A DNA stretch of 64,000 nucleotides. It comes from JAGRAX01 sp041391365 (GTDB lineage Bacteria; Bdellovibrionota_G; JALEGL01; JAGRMV01). Every line of letters starts with the position of its first letter. The first letter of the stretch is position 1. Under the pieces are notes generated by a model. It saw only the letters and a list, made by a program, of their open reading frames with translations. It had not been told where the DNA came from and made no database searches. The stretch spans positions 496,001 to 560,000 of the forward strand of contig JAWKOC010000001.1 in assembly GCA_041391365.1 (NCBI GenBank), given 5' to 3'. Below are positions 18,239 to 27,882 of this stretch, one piece after another. The translations under genes were made by a program, and so were the position numbers.

Positions 18239-20113
18239 ATGTTTCTATCAAAAAAGTATTGATCGCAAATCAAGGCGAGGTTGTCATTCGAATTTGTCGA
18301 ACGCTCAAAAAGAAGGGCATTCGGTCGGTGGGTTTGTATCTGTCTTCTCAAGTGAATGATCATTATCTGCATGCCTGTGATGAATCTGCCATGCTTGAAG
18401 GTGATGATCTTCAAGCTTATTTGGGCATGGACCAAATCATTGAACTTGCCAAAAAGCATGAATGCGATGCCATTCATCCAGGTTATGGGTTTTTGTCCGA
18501 AAATGCTGAGTTTGCGAAGGCATGTGAGTATGCGGGGCTTGTTTTCATTGGTCCGTCTGCAAGATGTTTGGCAATGCTTGGAGATAAATCAAGTGCAAAG
18601 GATCTTGCGAAGAATGCAAAAATACCTGTATTGCAGAATCTTGCTCATATTGATCTCAACGAAAAACACCTGACTCAAGTTGCACAAAAAATGGGATTTC
18701 CTCTATTGCTCAAACCTGTCATGGGAGGTGGAGGAAAAGGTATGTTGGTCGTAGAAAGGCAAGAGGATCTGTTGACCCTTTTGAGACAAGCCAAAGCCAC
18801 GGCAAGGAGTTCATTCGGAAATGAAACTGTTTTGATCGAGCCCTACATTCGAAATGCAAAGCATGTTGAGATCCAAGTTGTGATGGACCAGTATGGCAAA
18901 GGAGTCCACATCTTTGAGCGAGATTGTTCAGCACAGAGACGTCATCAAAAAATCATTGAAGAATCAGAATCTTCGATTCCAGATTCGATGATCAAAAGCA
19001 TGCAGCGTGATGCTCTGACTCTGGCAAAGAAAATAAAATACGACAACATCGGTACAGTCGAATTCATCATCGATTTGGATCGTAAGAAGTATTTTTTTAT
19101 GGAAGTGAATCCGCGACTTCAAGTAGAACACTCTGTCACCGAACACTGTACACAATTAGACCTGGTAAAAATTCAGATAGAGATTTGTGAGGGGAAAAGC
19201 CTCAAAGAGATTCTTCCTTCCAAAATTATAAAAAATGGATATGCCATTGAAGTTAGAATTTATGCTGAAGATGCTGAGCAAGGGTTTTTGCCTGCCAGTG
19301 GAACGATTTTGCATTTGCATGTTCCACAAGGCAAAGAAAATATACAAATTGATTCCAACCTTCGAAAAGGACAGAAAGTTTCTTTTCTCTTTGATCCTAT
19401 GATGATGAAAGTTACGCTCAGTGCTGCGACACGGGCAGAAGGAATTGAGAACTTGAAACGTTTTTTGCATGAGATTGTTCTTTTTGGAGTAAAATCAAAT
19501 GTGAGTTTTTATCTGGTTGTTGGAAACCCCTGAATTTGTAGAGGGAAGTCATACCACTTCATGGATCGAACATCACCTTGAGGACTTTGTAGTGTTTCGA
19601 AAAAATCATACTCCCTTGATCGCTTCGGTATTGGGTGAAATAGAACGTGATCAAAATCATAGGGATCAATTTCCTGGACCTTGGAATGTTTTGCAAGACC
19701 CACAAACTCAGTCGAGTTTAGATGAGTGGAATGTGTGGGGTGACAATATTTCTCCAAGGTTTGATTCTGCCCAAAAATCCTCGATTGATTTTCAATATCA
19801 CAAAGATAGAAATAGCCTGTGGATTCATGTCGATGGACAAACTTTCTGGGTAAGAAAAAATGAATTGAAATACTCTTCATCTCAACATGAAAATCAACTG
19901 AGTTTTTCATCACCCATCACGGGAAAAATTTGCCAACTTTTTGTTTCCGAAGGAGACAATGTAGAGAATGAACAAGATTTGGCTGAAATAGAAGCTATGA
20001 AGATGCGCTATACGATTCGATCCAAGGGACCGTCAAGAGTCAAAAAATTGTTTGTTCGTGTTGGAGAGGTTGTGGAAGAGGGCAGGCCTTTGGGAACGTT
20101 GGAAAGCCGATGA
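18235..20113 (+). pseudogene. mccA: Methylcrotonyl-CoA carboxylase, biotin-containing (alpha) subunit, frameshifted
   Basis: The biotin carboxylase part (18235-~19510) has HPGYGFLSENAEFAKACEYA, the ATP-grasp KPVMGGGGKGM and MEVNPRLQVEHSVTE. The C-terminal part (to 20113) ends with a biotinyl domain around EAMKMRYTI. The frames differ by one base: removing one T from the T5 run at 19506-19510 gives NVSFIWLLETPEFVEGS, exactly the family alignment, and a protein of about 625 residues. The first frame as written stops at 19533. ATG 18235 (MNVSIKKVLIANQGEV) overlaps liuC. The final ATGA overlaps the HMG-CoA lyase gene. The intact operon around it argues for a sequencing indel. Confidence 0.88.
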
Positions 20114-21021
20114 AGAGTATTCGCATCAATGAAGTTGGGCCAAGAGATGGATTGCAGAATGAGTCTTCTCCCATTTCAGTCGAAGACAAGATTGTATTGA
20201 TTCAAAAACTTGTGGAGGCAGGCCTAAAGTCTTTGGAATTGACTTCTATGGTGAGCCCAAAAGCGATTCCTCAATTGGCGGACGCTCAGGATGTGTTGAA
20301 CAAACTGGAAGTCCAATCATCCTTTCATGGTTCAGTCTTGGTGCCCAATGAAAAAGGTATGGAAAGGCTTTTGCCACTGACAAAAACCAAACCTTTCATT
20401 TCAACCGTGGCGGTGTTCACGGCCGCGAGTGAGTCTTTCACTCAGCAGAACATTCGCTGCAGCATCGAAGAAAGTCTACAGAGATTTGAATCGGTATGTA
20501 ACCTAGCCAAAAACAATGGTTTGCGTATTCGTGGATATATCTCAACATCTTTTTATTGTCCTTTTGAAGGACGAGTTGATCCAGCAAAAGTTCTTCCTCT
20601 TGCGCGACGCTTATTGGACATGGGTTGCTATGAAGTGTCGATTGGGGATACGATTGGAAAAGCAGTTCCGAAGGAAATCGAGGAAGTCTTTTCACTCCTG
20701 ACCTCAGTGATCGATCCTAACCTGTTGGCCGGTCATTTTCATGATACCTATGGAATGGCCATTGCCAATGTGGAGCAAGCCCTCAGATTGGGAGTAACAT
20801 CGTTTGACAGTTCGGTAGGCGGACTGGGTGGATGTCCTTATGCTCCGGGTGCTAGCGGAAATCTCGCTACGGAAGATCTCGTCTATTTTTTGGATCATAT
20901 GGGTTTTGATCATGGCGTTGACTTACAGACCTTGATGAAGGCAACCTCGTTTATTCAGAGCAAGGTACATCATGCAATGCCATCTAAAGTTTTTCAGGCA
21001 CTGCGTGGATCCATCAAATGA
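20110..21021 (+). CDS. mvaB: Hydroxymethylglutaryl-CoA lyase
   Basis: A 303-residue TIM-barrel enzyme that cleaves HMG-CoA to acetoacetate and acetyl-CoA, the last step of leucine degradation. It starts with NEVGPRDGLQNE (catalytic R/D), carries the metal-binding HFHDTYGMA near residue 212, and has the active-site cysteine loop GGLGGCPYAPGASGNLATED near 237-256. It overlaps the carboxylase alpha stop by four bases and is the last gene of the operon. It is convergent with the permease, overlapping by eight bases. Confidence 0.95.
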   Translation: MKSIRINEVGPRDGLQNESSPISVEDKIVLIQKLVEAGLKSLELTSMVSPKAIPQLADAQDVLNKLEVQSSFHGSVLVPNEKGMERLLPLTKTKPFISTVAVFTAASESFTQQNIRCSIEESLQRFESVCNLAKNNGLRIRGYISTSFYCPFEGRVDPAKVLPLARRLLDMGCYEVSIGDTIGKAVPKEIEEVFSLLTSVIDPNLLAGHFHDTYGMAIANVEQALRLGVTSFDSSVGGLGGCPYAPGASGNLATEDLVYFLDHMGFDHGVDLQTLMKATSFIQSKVHHAMPSKVFQALRGSIK

Positions 21022-22854
21022 TCAATCTCACTCCACCTAGATCCGAGATCGGATAGGGGAATTTTGCGCTGGGTGCTCCCAAGAACATATAGTTTTTTGG
21101 GATCCCAAATTCTTTCGAAAGCTGCGTGATCAAATCAGGTGTAAACTTTCCTTGACGCAACACCAGTTCCATTTGAATTTCTGGATATAATTTGTCAATG
21201 GTTCGCATGTCGCTTTCCAGATGTTTGGGGATGTCTTCTTTCTTTTCATACAAATGAATGACCGATACATGGTCTGTAATTTCATTCTCTTGAACATAGA
21301 GCATCGCTCGATTCAAATTCGCAGCATCATCACCCTTGGTGAAAAAGATGATTCCATGACCTTCTAGATCTTGCAAAATGGTATCTAATTTTTGGATTAC
21401 TTTTTTTGAAAACGAAAAATTTTTCAAAATATCTCCAGCCAAAATGGCGAGAAGCTTCAGGAAGTGGTGACGATAAAGCATCACGAAAATCAGGGACATG
21501 GTTGGAACAAAATACATGGCCCAATAGCGAACGTATTCACTTTTGATCAAGATGTTTCCCATGATTCCAGAAAGCGTACCCAACAATGCTATGAAAATAG
21601 AACCCCAACTCGCTTTGTACTGTCTGGGCAATCTCGATCTTCGAATTTTGAGAAGTACGTTTCCAACCACAAAAAGAGCCATCACACCTAGGAAGGAAAT
21701 GGTATACACGCCTCCCAGGGCGAGTAAATCTCCTCCTGTCAAAAGCATGATTGAGCAACAAAGAATCAAGAAAGACAAAATGATATAGTGGTGCGTTCCT
21801 CTTCGGTTGGTTTTCAAAAGAAATTGAGGAAGACAGCGATCCAAGGTCATTCGTCCCACGAGTCCAGATGACCCTACAAAACTTGTCAATACAGCACCTG
21901 AAAGTACAAGGCTAGCATCGATAGAGATCAAAAGTTTCAACCAATGCCCACCATTTCTGAGCTGACCGTGGCAAGCAACGAATCTTTTTGAACTTCAATG
22001 ACCGAAATTGGGATAACTGCCAATGCAATCAACGCAATCAACGGATTCAGAACCGTTACTGCAACCCACATGTTGCGCAAGGTTTTGGGAAAAACACCAG
22101 GTTCTTGCTCTTCAATATAATTTGCGGAACTTTCGAATCCACTGATTCCTAGCAAGGCCGCAGAAAAACCAAAAAACAGTGCCGAGATCAATCCATATTC
22201 ACTTGGTGCATGCCAATTTTTGATCAACACGGAGGGATCATGAAACAAATAGCCCAACCCAATGACGGAAAAGATCCCCAAGGTCAGCAGGTGAAACACA
22301 AAAATACACAGAGCCACGACAGCGGATTCCCCAATTCCCCAAATGGCAAGAAGTGCGAAAATGGAAAGAAGAACGACGGTGGAAAAAACAATGGGAAGTC
22401 CTCCAGGCAATAGTGTTCCCAAATACTCTACAGCTGTTTTTGCACTGATGCATGCGGTCGCTAAATAAGAGAGAAGAGTCATGCACGCCGCAATCGAGGC
22501 TTTGAGTTTGGTTGTTGTGTTGAGCAGTGCGTTGTAGGCCCCGCCATTGAGGGGAAGTGCATCTCCAACTTCAGAATAGATGAATCGATACAAATAAAGA
22601 AGTCCACCTACCATGAGCAACACAAGTGGGGAGTAAACTCCTGCATAAGCCGTTGCGATCGCTGCAACATACAAACAACTTGACGTGATGTCGTTTCCGC
22701 AGATGCCTGTAGCTAACCATTGGCCAAGTTTTTGGTGTTTTTTGGGGACAATATCTTGTCCTGCTCTTGCTTTGTGAGCTGCAGCCCCTCGTTTGCTCGG
22801 GTTTTCTTTGATGGAGAAAGGTTCGGATAGTTTCTCCCAATTCCATTTGGCCAT
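21014..22854 (-). pseudogene. APC-superfamily amino acid permease with C-terminal soluble domain, frameshifted
   Basis: Two abutting frames, 22854-21937 and 21940-21014, form one protein of about 613 residues. The N-terminal part has GQWLATGICGNDITSSCLYV, the G-rich first helix of APC transporters, and ALPLNGGAYNALLNTTTK. The second part continues with LLISIDASLVLSGAVLTSFV. One extra G in the G3 run at 21947-21949 (minus strand) joins SSEMVGHWLKLLISIDA. After about twelve helices there is a cytoplasmic tail of ~140 residues (VSVIHLYEKKEDIP and similar), comparable to regulatory tails of large APC members. Substrate unknown. Confidence 0.75.
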
Positions 22855-22965
22855 AGAGATCAGCTCATTAACACAAAATTCTCAAACATCAAACTAGACT
22901 TTTCTGGGTGGTTTTATACAAAGACTTTCGAAATTGGGAAATCCAGGTATGAATTGAGGAGAAAC

Positions 22966-24354
22966 ATGAGCGAATTCCGTATTGAAAAAGATTCCATGGG
23001 AGAAATGAAAGTTCCAAACAGTGCCTACTACGGTGCTCAAACCCAGCGAGCGGTTGAAAATTTCCCTGTTTCGAGCCTTCGTTTAACGCGGAGCATGATT
23101 CATGCGATGGCGGAAATCAAAAGAGCTTGTGCGGTGGTTTCTGGCAAACATGGATGGGTCGAGAAAACCAAGTCGGTCGCGATTGTCAAAGCGGCTGAAG
23201 AGGTGTCCAAAGGGAATTGGGACGAACAGTTTGTGGTAGATATTTTCCAGACCGGGTCCGGGACATCCTCCAACATGAATACAAATGAGGTCATTGCCAA
23301 TCGTGCCTGTGAAATTTTGGGAGAAGGGAAAGGGTCCAAAGCCGTTCACCCCAACGATCATGTCAACTTCGGACAATCTTCGAACGATGTTTTTCCGACC
23401 GCCATGCATTTGGCGATTCTTCATGATGTGGATCGTAGTCTTATGCCTGTGCTGGTCTCCTTTGAAGAGTTGTTGAGCCAGAAAGCCAAAGATTTTGACT
23501 CCGTCGTCAAAATTGGACGAACCCATTTGCAAGATGCCACTCCCATTCGAATGGGACAAGTATTTTCAGGCTATGCCATGCAAATTCAGTGGAGCATTGA
23601 ACGCATTCAATATTGCATTCCCCATTTGGAGGAGCTGGCCTTGGGGGGAACGGCCGTGGGCACGGGAATCAATCGGCCCGAAAGAATGACGCAAGAAGTA
23701 ATTTCAGAAATTTCCAGCCGTATGGGCTTTGAGCTTCGAGAAACTCGCAATCATTTTGCCTCACAAGCTACCAAAGATGCAGTATTGGACATCAGCAATG
23801 CTCTGAAAACCACAGCCGCTACATTGATGAAAATTGCCAATGACGTGAGATGGTTGGGTTCTGGACCAAGATGTGGAATTGGAGAATTGATTTTGCCTGA
23901 AACGCAACCTGGCTCTTCGATCATGCCTGGGAAAGTCAATCCCGTGATTGCGGAATCTCTGACCATGATTTGTGCACAGGTGATGGGCAATGATCTAAGC
24001 GTGATGATTGGCGGGCAGTCTGGGAATTTTGAACTCAATGTGATGATGCCCATGATGGTTCACAACGTTCTTGAGTCTATTGCATTGTTGTCTACTGGCG
24101 TGAAAAATTTTCACCAAAAATGCATCAAAGGCATTCGAGTCAATGAGAAAAGATGTGAAGAGATGATCGAAAAAAGCCTAGCCATGGTGACTTCATTGGC
24201 TCCAATCATTGGGTATGACAAAGCGGCTGCGATCGCCAAACAGTCACATGAAACAGGCAAAACCGTACGTGAAATTGTTACCGAACAACAAGAATTAAGT
24301 GAAAAAGAAATAGCAAAAGTCCTTGATCCAACATCAATGACCAAACCAGATTAG
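22966..24354 (+). CDS. fumC: Fumarate hydratase, class II
   Basis: A 462-residue TCA-cycle enzyme interconverting fumarate and malate. MGEMKVPNSAYYGAQTQRA lies at the N-terminus, TGSGTSSNMNTNEV near residue 100, and the superfamily signature GSSIMPGKVNPV near 318. The start at 22966 is fixed by a GAGGAG Shine-Dalgarno seven bases upstream; the frame opens 12 bases earlier. It is followed after 14 bases by yajQ, probably as one transcript. Confidence 0.95.
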   Translation: MSEFRIEKDSMGEMKVPNSAYYGAQTQRAVENFPVSSLRLTRSMIHAMAEIKRACAVVSGKHGWVEKTKSVAIVKAAEEVSKGNWDEQFVVDIFQTGSGTSSNMNTNEVIANRACEILGEGKGSKAVHPNDHVNFGQSSNDVFPTAMHLAILHDVDRSLMPVLVSFEELLSQKAKDFDSVVKIGRTHLQDATPIRMGQVFSGYAMQIQWSIERIQYCIPHLEELALGGTAVGTGINRPERMTQEVISEISSRMGFELRETRNHFASQATKDAVLDISNALKTTAATLMKIANDVRWLGSGPRCGIGELILPETQPGSSIMPGKVNPVIAESLTMICAQVMGNDLSVMIGGQSGNFELNVMMPMMVHNVLESIALLSTGVKNFHQKCIKGIRVNEKRCEEMIEKSLAMVTSLAPIIGYDKAAAIAKQSHETGKTVREIVTEQQELSEKEIAKVLDPTSMTKPD

Positions 24355-24368
24355 AAGGGAAGTTTTTC

Positions 24369-24854
24369 ATGCCATCATTTGATATCGTATGCAAAGTAAA
24401 TCTAAGTGAAGTTGACAATGCGATCATGCAAGCTCAAAAAGAAGTATTGCAGCGTTATGATTTCAAAGATTCTGACACCACCATCGAGAGGAAAGAGCAG
24501 GTCATTCATCTTAACTCTACAGACGAGTTGAAGGTCAAAGCAACCATGGACGTTTTGCAATCCAAGTTGGTGAAACGAGGAATTTCTCTGAAATCTTTGA
24601 AACCCCAAACCATACAGCCAGCAGCTGGGGGAAGATCCAAACAGGAAATTCAATTGCAGAATGGAATTGAAACTGCCCAGGCCAAAGAAATCGTCAAGTT
24701 GATCAAAGATACAAAGATGAAGGTTCAGGCATCGATTCAAGGTGAGTCTGTTCGTATCACGGGAAAAAAACGAGATGATCTTCAAATGGCCATCGGAACC
24801 ATCAAAGAAAAAGATTTTCCTCTTCCCCTAGAGTTTGAAAATTTTCGGGATTAA
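24369..24854 (+). CDS. yajQ: YajQ-family nucleotide-binding protein
   Basis: A 161-residue protein of the UPF0234/YajQ family with the N-terminal MPSFDIVCKVNLSEVDNAI and the C-terminal KDTKMKVQASIQGESVRITG. It is built of two ferredoxin-like alpha/beta domains. Some homologues bind cyclic-di-GMP and act with a LysR-type regulator; whether this one does is not visible. AGGGAAG lies upstream of ATG 24369. The downstream 427 bases hold no gene. Confidence 0.92.
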   Translation: MPSFDIVCKVNLSEVDNAIMQAQKEVLQRYDFKDSDTTIERKEQVIHLNSTDELKVKATMDVLQSKLVKRGISLKSLKPQTIQPAAGGRSKQEIQLQNGIETAQAKEIVKLIKDTKMKVQASIQGESVRITGKKRDDLQMAIGTIKEKDFPLPLEFENFRD

Positions 24855-24882
24855 AGTTTTTCGCTAAAACCCCGTAATTTTT

Positions 24883-25270
24883 CCCCTTCGGGGAGCGGAC
24901 ATTTCTTTACATTCGAACTTGTGCCCTCATCGTCCGATTTAAATATTCCGAAAAAATGGCTCGTCTGATCTTTCAAGTGCTTTAAAAGCTCATGCTACTG
25001 CGCTTTAGTTTTTTCTCCATATTTGAATCTCCCTCTCACAGTTACAGGAGGTTCTCATTCACTTCAGTTGAATAAAAGAAAAATAAAATACTGTCGCTTG
25101 GCAAAGCCAAGCGTCCTTATTTTCTTTCTTTTTTAACAACTGAAAAAGCGAGCAACTGGGCATGTGAAATGGGAGACTTTTATTCTTTCAGGGAATGGCT
25201 CGCCTGATCTTTTGAGCAATTCACATATCCTGTGCGAGCAAAATGAATGCCAGCTCCCCGAAGTGGGGAG
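24883..25270. repeat. Non-coding block with inverted repeats, direct repeats and a central palindrome
   Basis: No gene is seen between yajQ and 25282. The block is bounded by inverted copies of ccccttcggggagc (24883-24896) and gctccccgaagtgggg (25253-25268). It holds two 18-base direct repeats with one mismatch, 24956-24973 and 25195-25212, each beginning ATGGCTCG. Between them is a palindrome (25063-25144) with TTCAGTTG/CAACTGAA ends and a central CGCTTGGC-aaa-GCCAAGCG hairpin (25095-25113). No transposase is present. It could be a decayed non-autonomous element, a structured RNA or a dead duplicated leader. Confidence 0.5.
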
Positions 25271-25281
25271 AGCCGTGCGAC

Positions 25282-25788
25282 TTAAGCACCAATTTGGGTA
25301 AGAAAAAATTCCCAAAAATGGATGGAATCGTGAATAAGGAAAAACCTTTTTCCATCTTTGACTTTTTCCTTATACGCCGTTTTTGGAGTTTCGAGGTTTT
25401 TCTTTTCTTTAGAAAACTCATCTTTGAGAGCTTTTTCTTCGCAAGGTTGATAAATGCCCCAATGCCCTCGAGATCCATAAAAATCTTGCTCTTCCTGTCG
25501 ATCCGGACAAATGATTTTGGCTACACATGCCACATCCATGAATATTCCTCTTGTTTCTTTTATTTCATGAATGCATAACGCTTCGGGGTTTCGGTTGATG
25601 TCATTGGGATAATATGCAAATGTCAAAAAAATACATTCTGAATGTTCAGAAAGCTCTTTTGCATATTGAGAAAGTCTTTTGATGGTTTTTTGATTCTGAA
25701 AATCTTTTTTGAACTCTGCTTCAAAATCTCTCGAATGAACAAAAGAAGGAATCAATAACAGAAAAGTAAGAAAAAAATATGAATACAT
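25282..25788 (-). CDS. Secreted hypothetical protein
   Basis: A 168-residue protein starting MYSYFFLTFLLLIPSFVHSR, a clear signal peptide with likely cleavage after the hydrophobic core. The mature part has four or five cysteines and a basic helical C-terminal half. Start 25788 lies one base beyond the stop of the upstream GspE-N gene, so the two are probably co-transcribed. I do not recognise the family. The product is probably periplasmic. Confidence 0.6.
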   Translation of the reverse strand: MYSYFFLTFLLLIPSFVHSRDFEAEFKKDFQNQKTIKRLSQYAKELSEHSECIFLTFAYYPNDINRNPEALCIHEIKETRGIFMDVACVAKIICPDRQEEQDFYGSRGHWGIYQPCEEKALKDEFSKEKKNLETPKTAYKEKVKDGKRFFLIHDSIHFWEFFLTQIGA

Positions 25789-25789
25789 A

Positions 25790-26602
25790 TTATAAATCCT
25801 CAAATGAAATGATACGCAATTGGGCAAGGTAGATCAAGGCCTTGAGTGTCGTGATTTTACTAAAAATAGATACAGAAATGATCTCCTGAAGACTTTGAAT
25901 TCCATCGATTTGTGCCAAAAGAAAAATAAGATTGGGACTAAGGTCGTAGTCTTTGATGTTTTTGATGTTTTGAACCACAGGAACTTTGTGTAGAGATTTT
26001 ATGTGCTGAAAGTAAAAGTGAATGGCTTTGTCGGCAGGGAGAAGAACCGAGATGTGCTCATCAAGGTTGCGATTTTCAAGGTCATCTTGAGATGGAGACG
26101 ATAGTTTTTTATTTTTCGAAAATATGTTTTCGCTGAGTTGAATGTATCGTGAACTTCTTGCTATTTTGTAATGTCTTTCTAAGTAAAAGCGAATGACAAG
26201 TTCAGAAGCCACTCGAGGTACAATCGATTTTTTTACGTTTCCTTCGATTCTCTGAATGATTCGTTGCTCGCTTGGATCCACCATGGCAAGGCAAAGTTCG
26301 GTTTGAGAAATTTGCAAGGGTAAAATAGAGAGTCTTCCCGCAGCGGCGGGTGGAATCGCAAGCAATGCCTGTGGAGAAACTGCTTCAAACTCTTTGATGC
26401 TGGCCATGGGAACACCATACTGTTCAGACAAGAACGCTGCGAGAGTTTCACTGTCGAGCAAACCCATCTCCACCAAATTTGTTCCCAGCAAACCACCAAA
26501 AACTTGCTGCGACTGCAAGGCATGGTCGATGTCGAGTGCAGAAACCAAACCGGCTTCTACAATCAGCTGGCCAATTTTTTTGGAAGACTTTCTGATTTTC
26601 AT
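25790..26602 (-). CDS. GspE N-terminal (MshEN-like) domain protein
   Basis: A 270-residue protein whose first ~150 residues match the N-terminal domain of type II secretion/type IV pilus ATPases: GQLIVEAGLVSALDIDHALQ, LLGTNLVEMGLLDSETLAAF, and later PLQISQTELCLAMVDPS. Some such domains (MshEN) bind cyclic-di-GMP. No ATPase (Walker) region follows. The C-terminal ~70 residues, with SPNLIFLLAQIDGIQSLQEI, look like the small helical tail seen on many regulatory proteins of predatory and myxobacterial groups. The secreted protein gene follows after one base. Confidence 0.75.
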   Translation of the reverse strand: MKIRKSSKKIGQLIVEAGLVSALDIDHALQSQQVFGGLLGTNLVEMGLLDSETLAAFLSEQYGVPMASIKEFEAVSPQALLAIPPAAAGRLSILPLQISQTELCLAMVDPSEQRIIQRIEGNVKKSIVPRVASELVIRFYLERHYKIARSSRYIQLSENIFSKNKKLSSPSQDDLENRNLDEHISVLLPADKAIHFYFQHIKSLHKVPVVQNIKNIKDYDLSPNLIFLLAQIDGIQSLQEIISVSIFSKITTLKALIYLAQLRIISFEDL

Positions 26603-26666
26603 GCCATACCGTGTTGATGAAATTCAACTGTATGATATTTTTGACGATCGGTCAGTTTTTTTGCTC

Positions 26667-27725
26667 TTACTTCCAAGGCATTACGGCTACTTTGAAAGGG
26701 CTGGCGTTGAGATTTTCGGAGAAAAACTCAGGAACCTTTTCAAGGTCAATCTTTTCTGTGACCAAAATGGATGGATCGAACAAGCCTTCGCTCAAATACT
26801 CCAACGCCAATTGAAAATATTGAGGAGTGTGATGAAAGACTCCTTCTATTTTAACCTCTTGATAGTGAACACGGTGGGTATCGAGTTCGAAGGTGGAACC
26901 TTTTTTGCAGCCACCAAACAAACATACTGTGCCACCTTTTCGAGTCATGCTAAAGGCTTCTTTCCACGCTTGTGGCTGTCCAACAGCTTCAAGTACAACA
27001 TCTGCTCCTCGTTGTTCGGGGCTTTCTTGGATCACAGCATCTATGGTGTCTTCTACATTTTTCGCATTGATGGCTTTTCTTGCACCCAATTCCAATGCTC
27101 GATCCAATTTGTCTTCATTTCTTCCGACAGCAACAATATCTACGCCATGTTTTGCGGCCACCGCTGTAAAAAGAAGACCCATGATTCCACAACCGAGAAT
27201 CACAACATGATTTCCTTTTTTCAAACCCAGACGATGAAAAGCATGCACAGCACATGCCAGAGGCTCTGTCAGTGCAGCGGTTTCAAATGGCATAGAATCA
27301 GGAATGACATACATGTTTTTCTCAACGATTCTTTTGGGAATTCGTATGTACTGTGCATAGGCCCCATTGAGAAGCTCCAGTTTTTCACAAAGATTGAACT
27401 GATCTCGCTCGCAAAAAAAACAATCACCACAGGGTGCCGAGTTGGCCGCTACGACTCTCATCCCTTGTTGAAATTGAGTGACATGTTCACCTACTTGATG
27501 AATGGTGCCTGCACATTCATGACCGAATGGACTTGGGTAGTTCTTTCCAAGAAGAACTGGATGACCCTGTCGAAAGGCTTTCATGTCGGTTCCACAGGTC
27601 AGCGCAGCTCCAACTTTGACAAGAACTTCATCGGGTCCAATGGAAGGAATTTCAATCTGTTCGAAACGGATGTCTTCTGGCGAATAAAATCGAACAGCAT
27701 CCATTTTTTTTGTGGTGGTCATCAT
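26667..27725 (-). CDS. Zinc-dependent medium-chain alcohol/polyol dehydrogenase
   Basis: A 352-residue MDR-family NAD(P)-dependent dehydrogenase. Catalytic-zinc ligands fall in LTCGTDMKAF and FGHECAG, and the structural-zinc cysteines in SAPCGDCFFCERDQFNLC. The Rossmann motif is VVILGCGIMGLLFT near residue 170. It most resembles threonine/sorbitol dehydrogenases; the substrate is not fixed by sequence. The start is ATG 27725 or 27722, two to five bases after the stop of the small zinc-ribbon gene, so the two form an operon. Confidence 0.85.
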   Translation of the reverse strand: MMTTTKKMDAVRFYSPEDIRFEQIEIPSIGPDEVLVKVGAALTCGTDMKAFRQGHPVLLGKNYPSPFGHECAGTIHQVGEHVTQFQQGMRVVAANSAPCGDCFFCERDQFNLCEKLELLNGAYAQYIRIPKRIVEKNMYVIPDSMPFETAALTEPLACAVHAFHRLGLKKGNHVVILGCGIMGLLFTAVAAKHGVDIVAVGRNEDKLDRALELGARKAINAKNVEDTIDAVIQESPEQRGADVVLEAVGQPQAWKEAFSMTRKGGTVCLFGGCKKGSTFELDTHRVHYQEVKIEGVFHHTPQYFQLALEYLSEGLFDPSILVTEKIDLEKVPEFFSENLNASPFKVAVMPWK

Positions 27726-27727
27726 AT

Positions 27728-27871
27728 CTACGCTTGAAAAGATACTTTTTCTTCGTGAGAGCAGGTAAAACAAATCCATACTTCATCTCGAATCACCAGA
27801 GGAGACTCACAGTTTGGACAAGTCTTTGTGAGTTCTTCAGGGTGCTCTGGGGGTATTGGGTTTGTATTCAT
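27728..27871 (-). CDS. Small zinc-ribbon protein
   Basis: A 47-residue protein, MNTNPIPPEHPEEL..., with two CxxC knuckles, CPNC and CFTC, separated by 13 residues: one complete zinc ribbon. The longer open frame upstream is rejected because it crosses the opposite-strand gene at 27911. It lies directly upstream of the alcohol dehydrogenase on the same strand. Function unknown; such ribbons bind metal, nucleic acid or a partner protein. Confidence 0.6.
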   Translation of the reverse strand: MNTNPIPPEHPEELTKTCPNCESPLVIRDEVWICFTCSHEEKVSFQA

Positions 27872-27882
27872 TTCTTTACTTT

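Noticed and set aside
24883..24893. CCCC-TTC-GGGG as terminator of yajQ
   Set aside because: There is no T run after the stem on either strand; the T run precedes it.
26394..27737. 447-codon open frame on the plus strand
   Set aside because: It lies antisense to the GspE-N and alcohol dehydrogenase genes, which have clear domain motifs; the antisense product is low-complexity with no motif.
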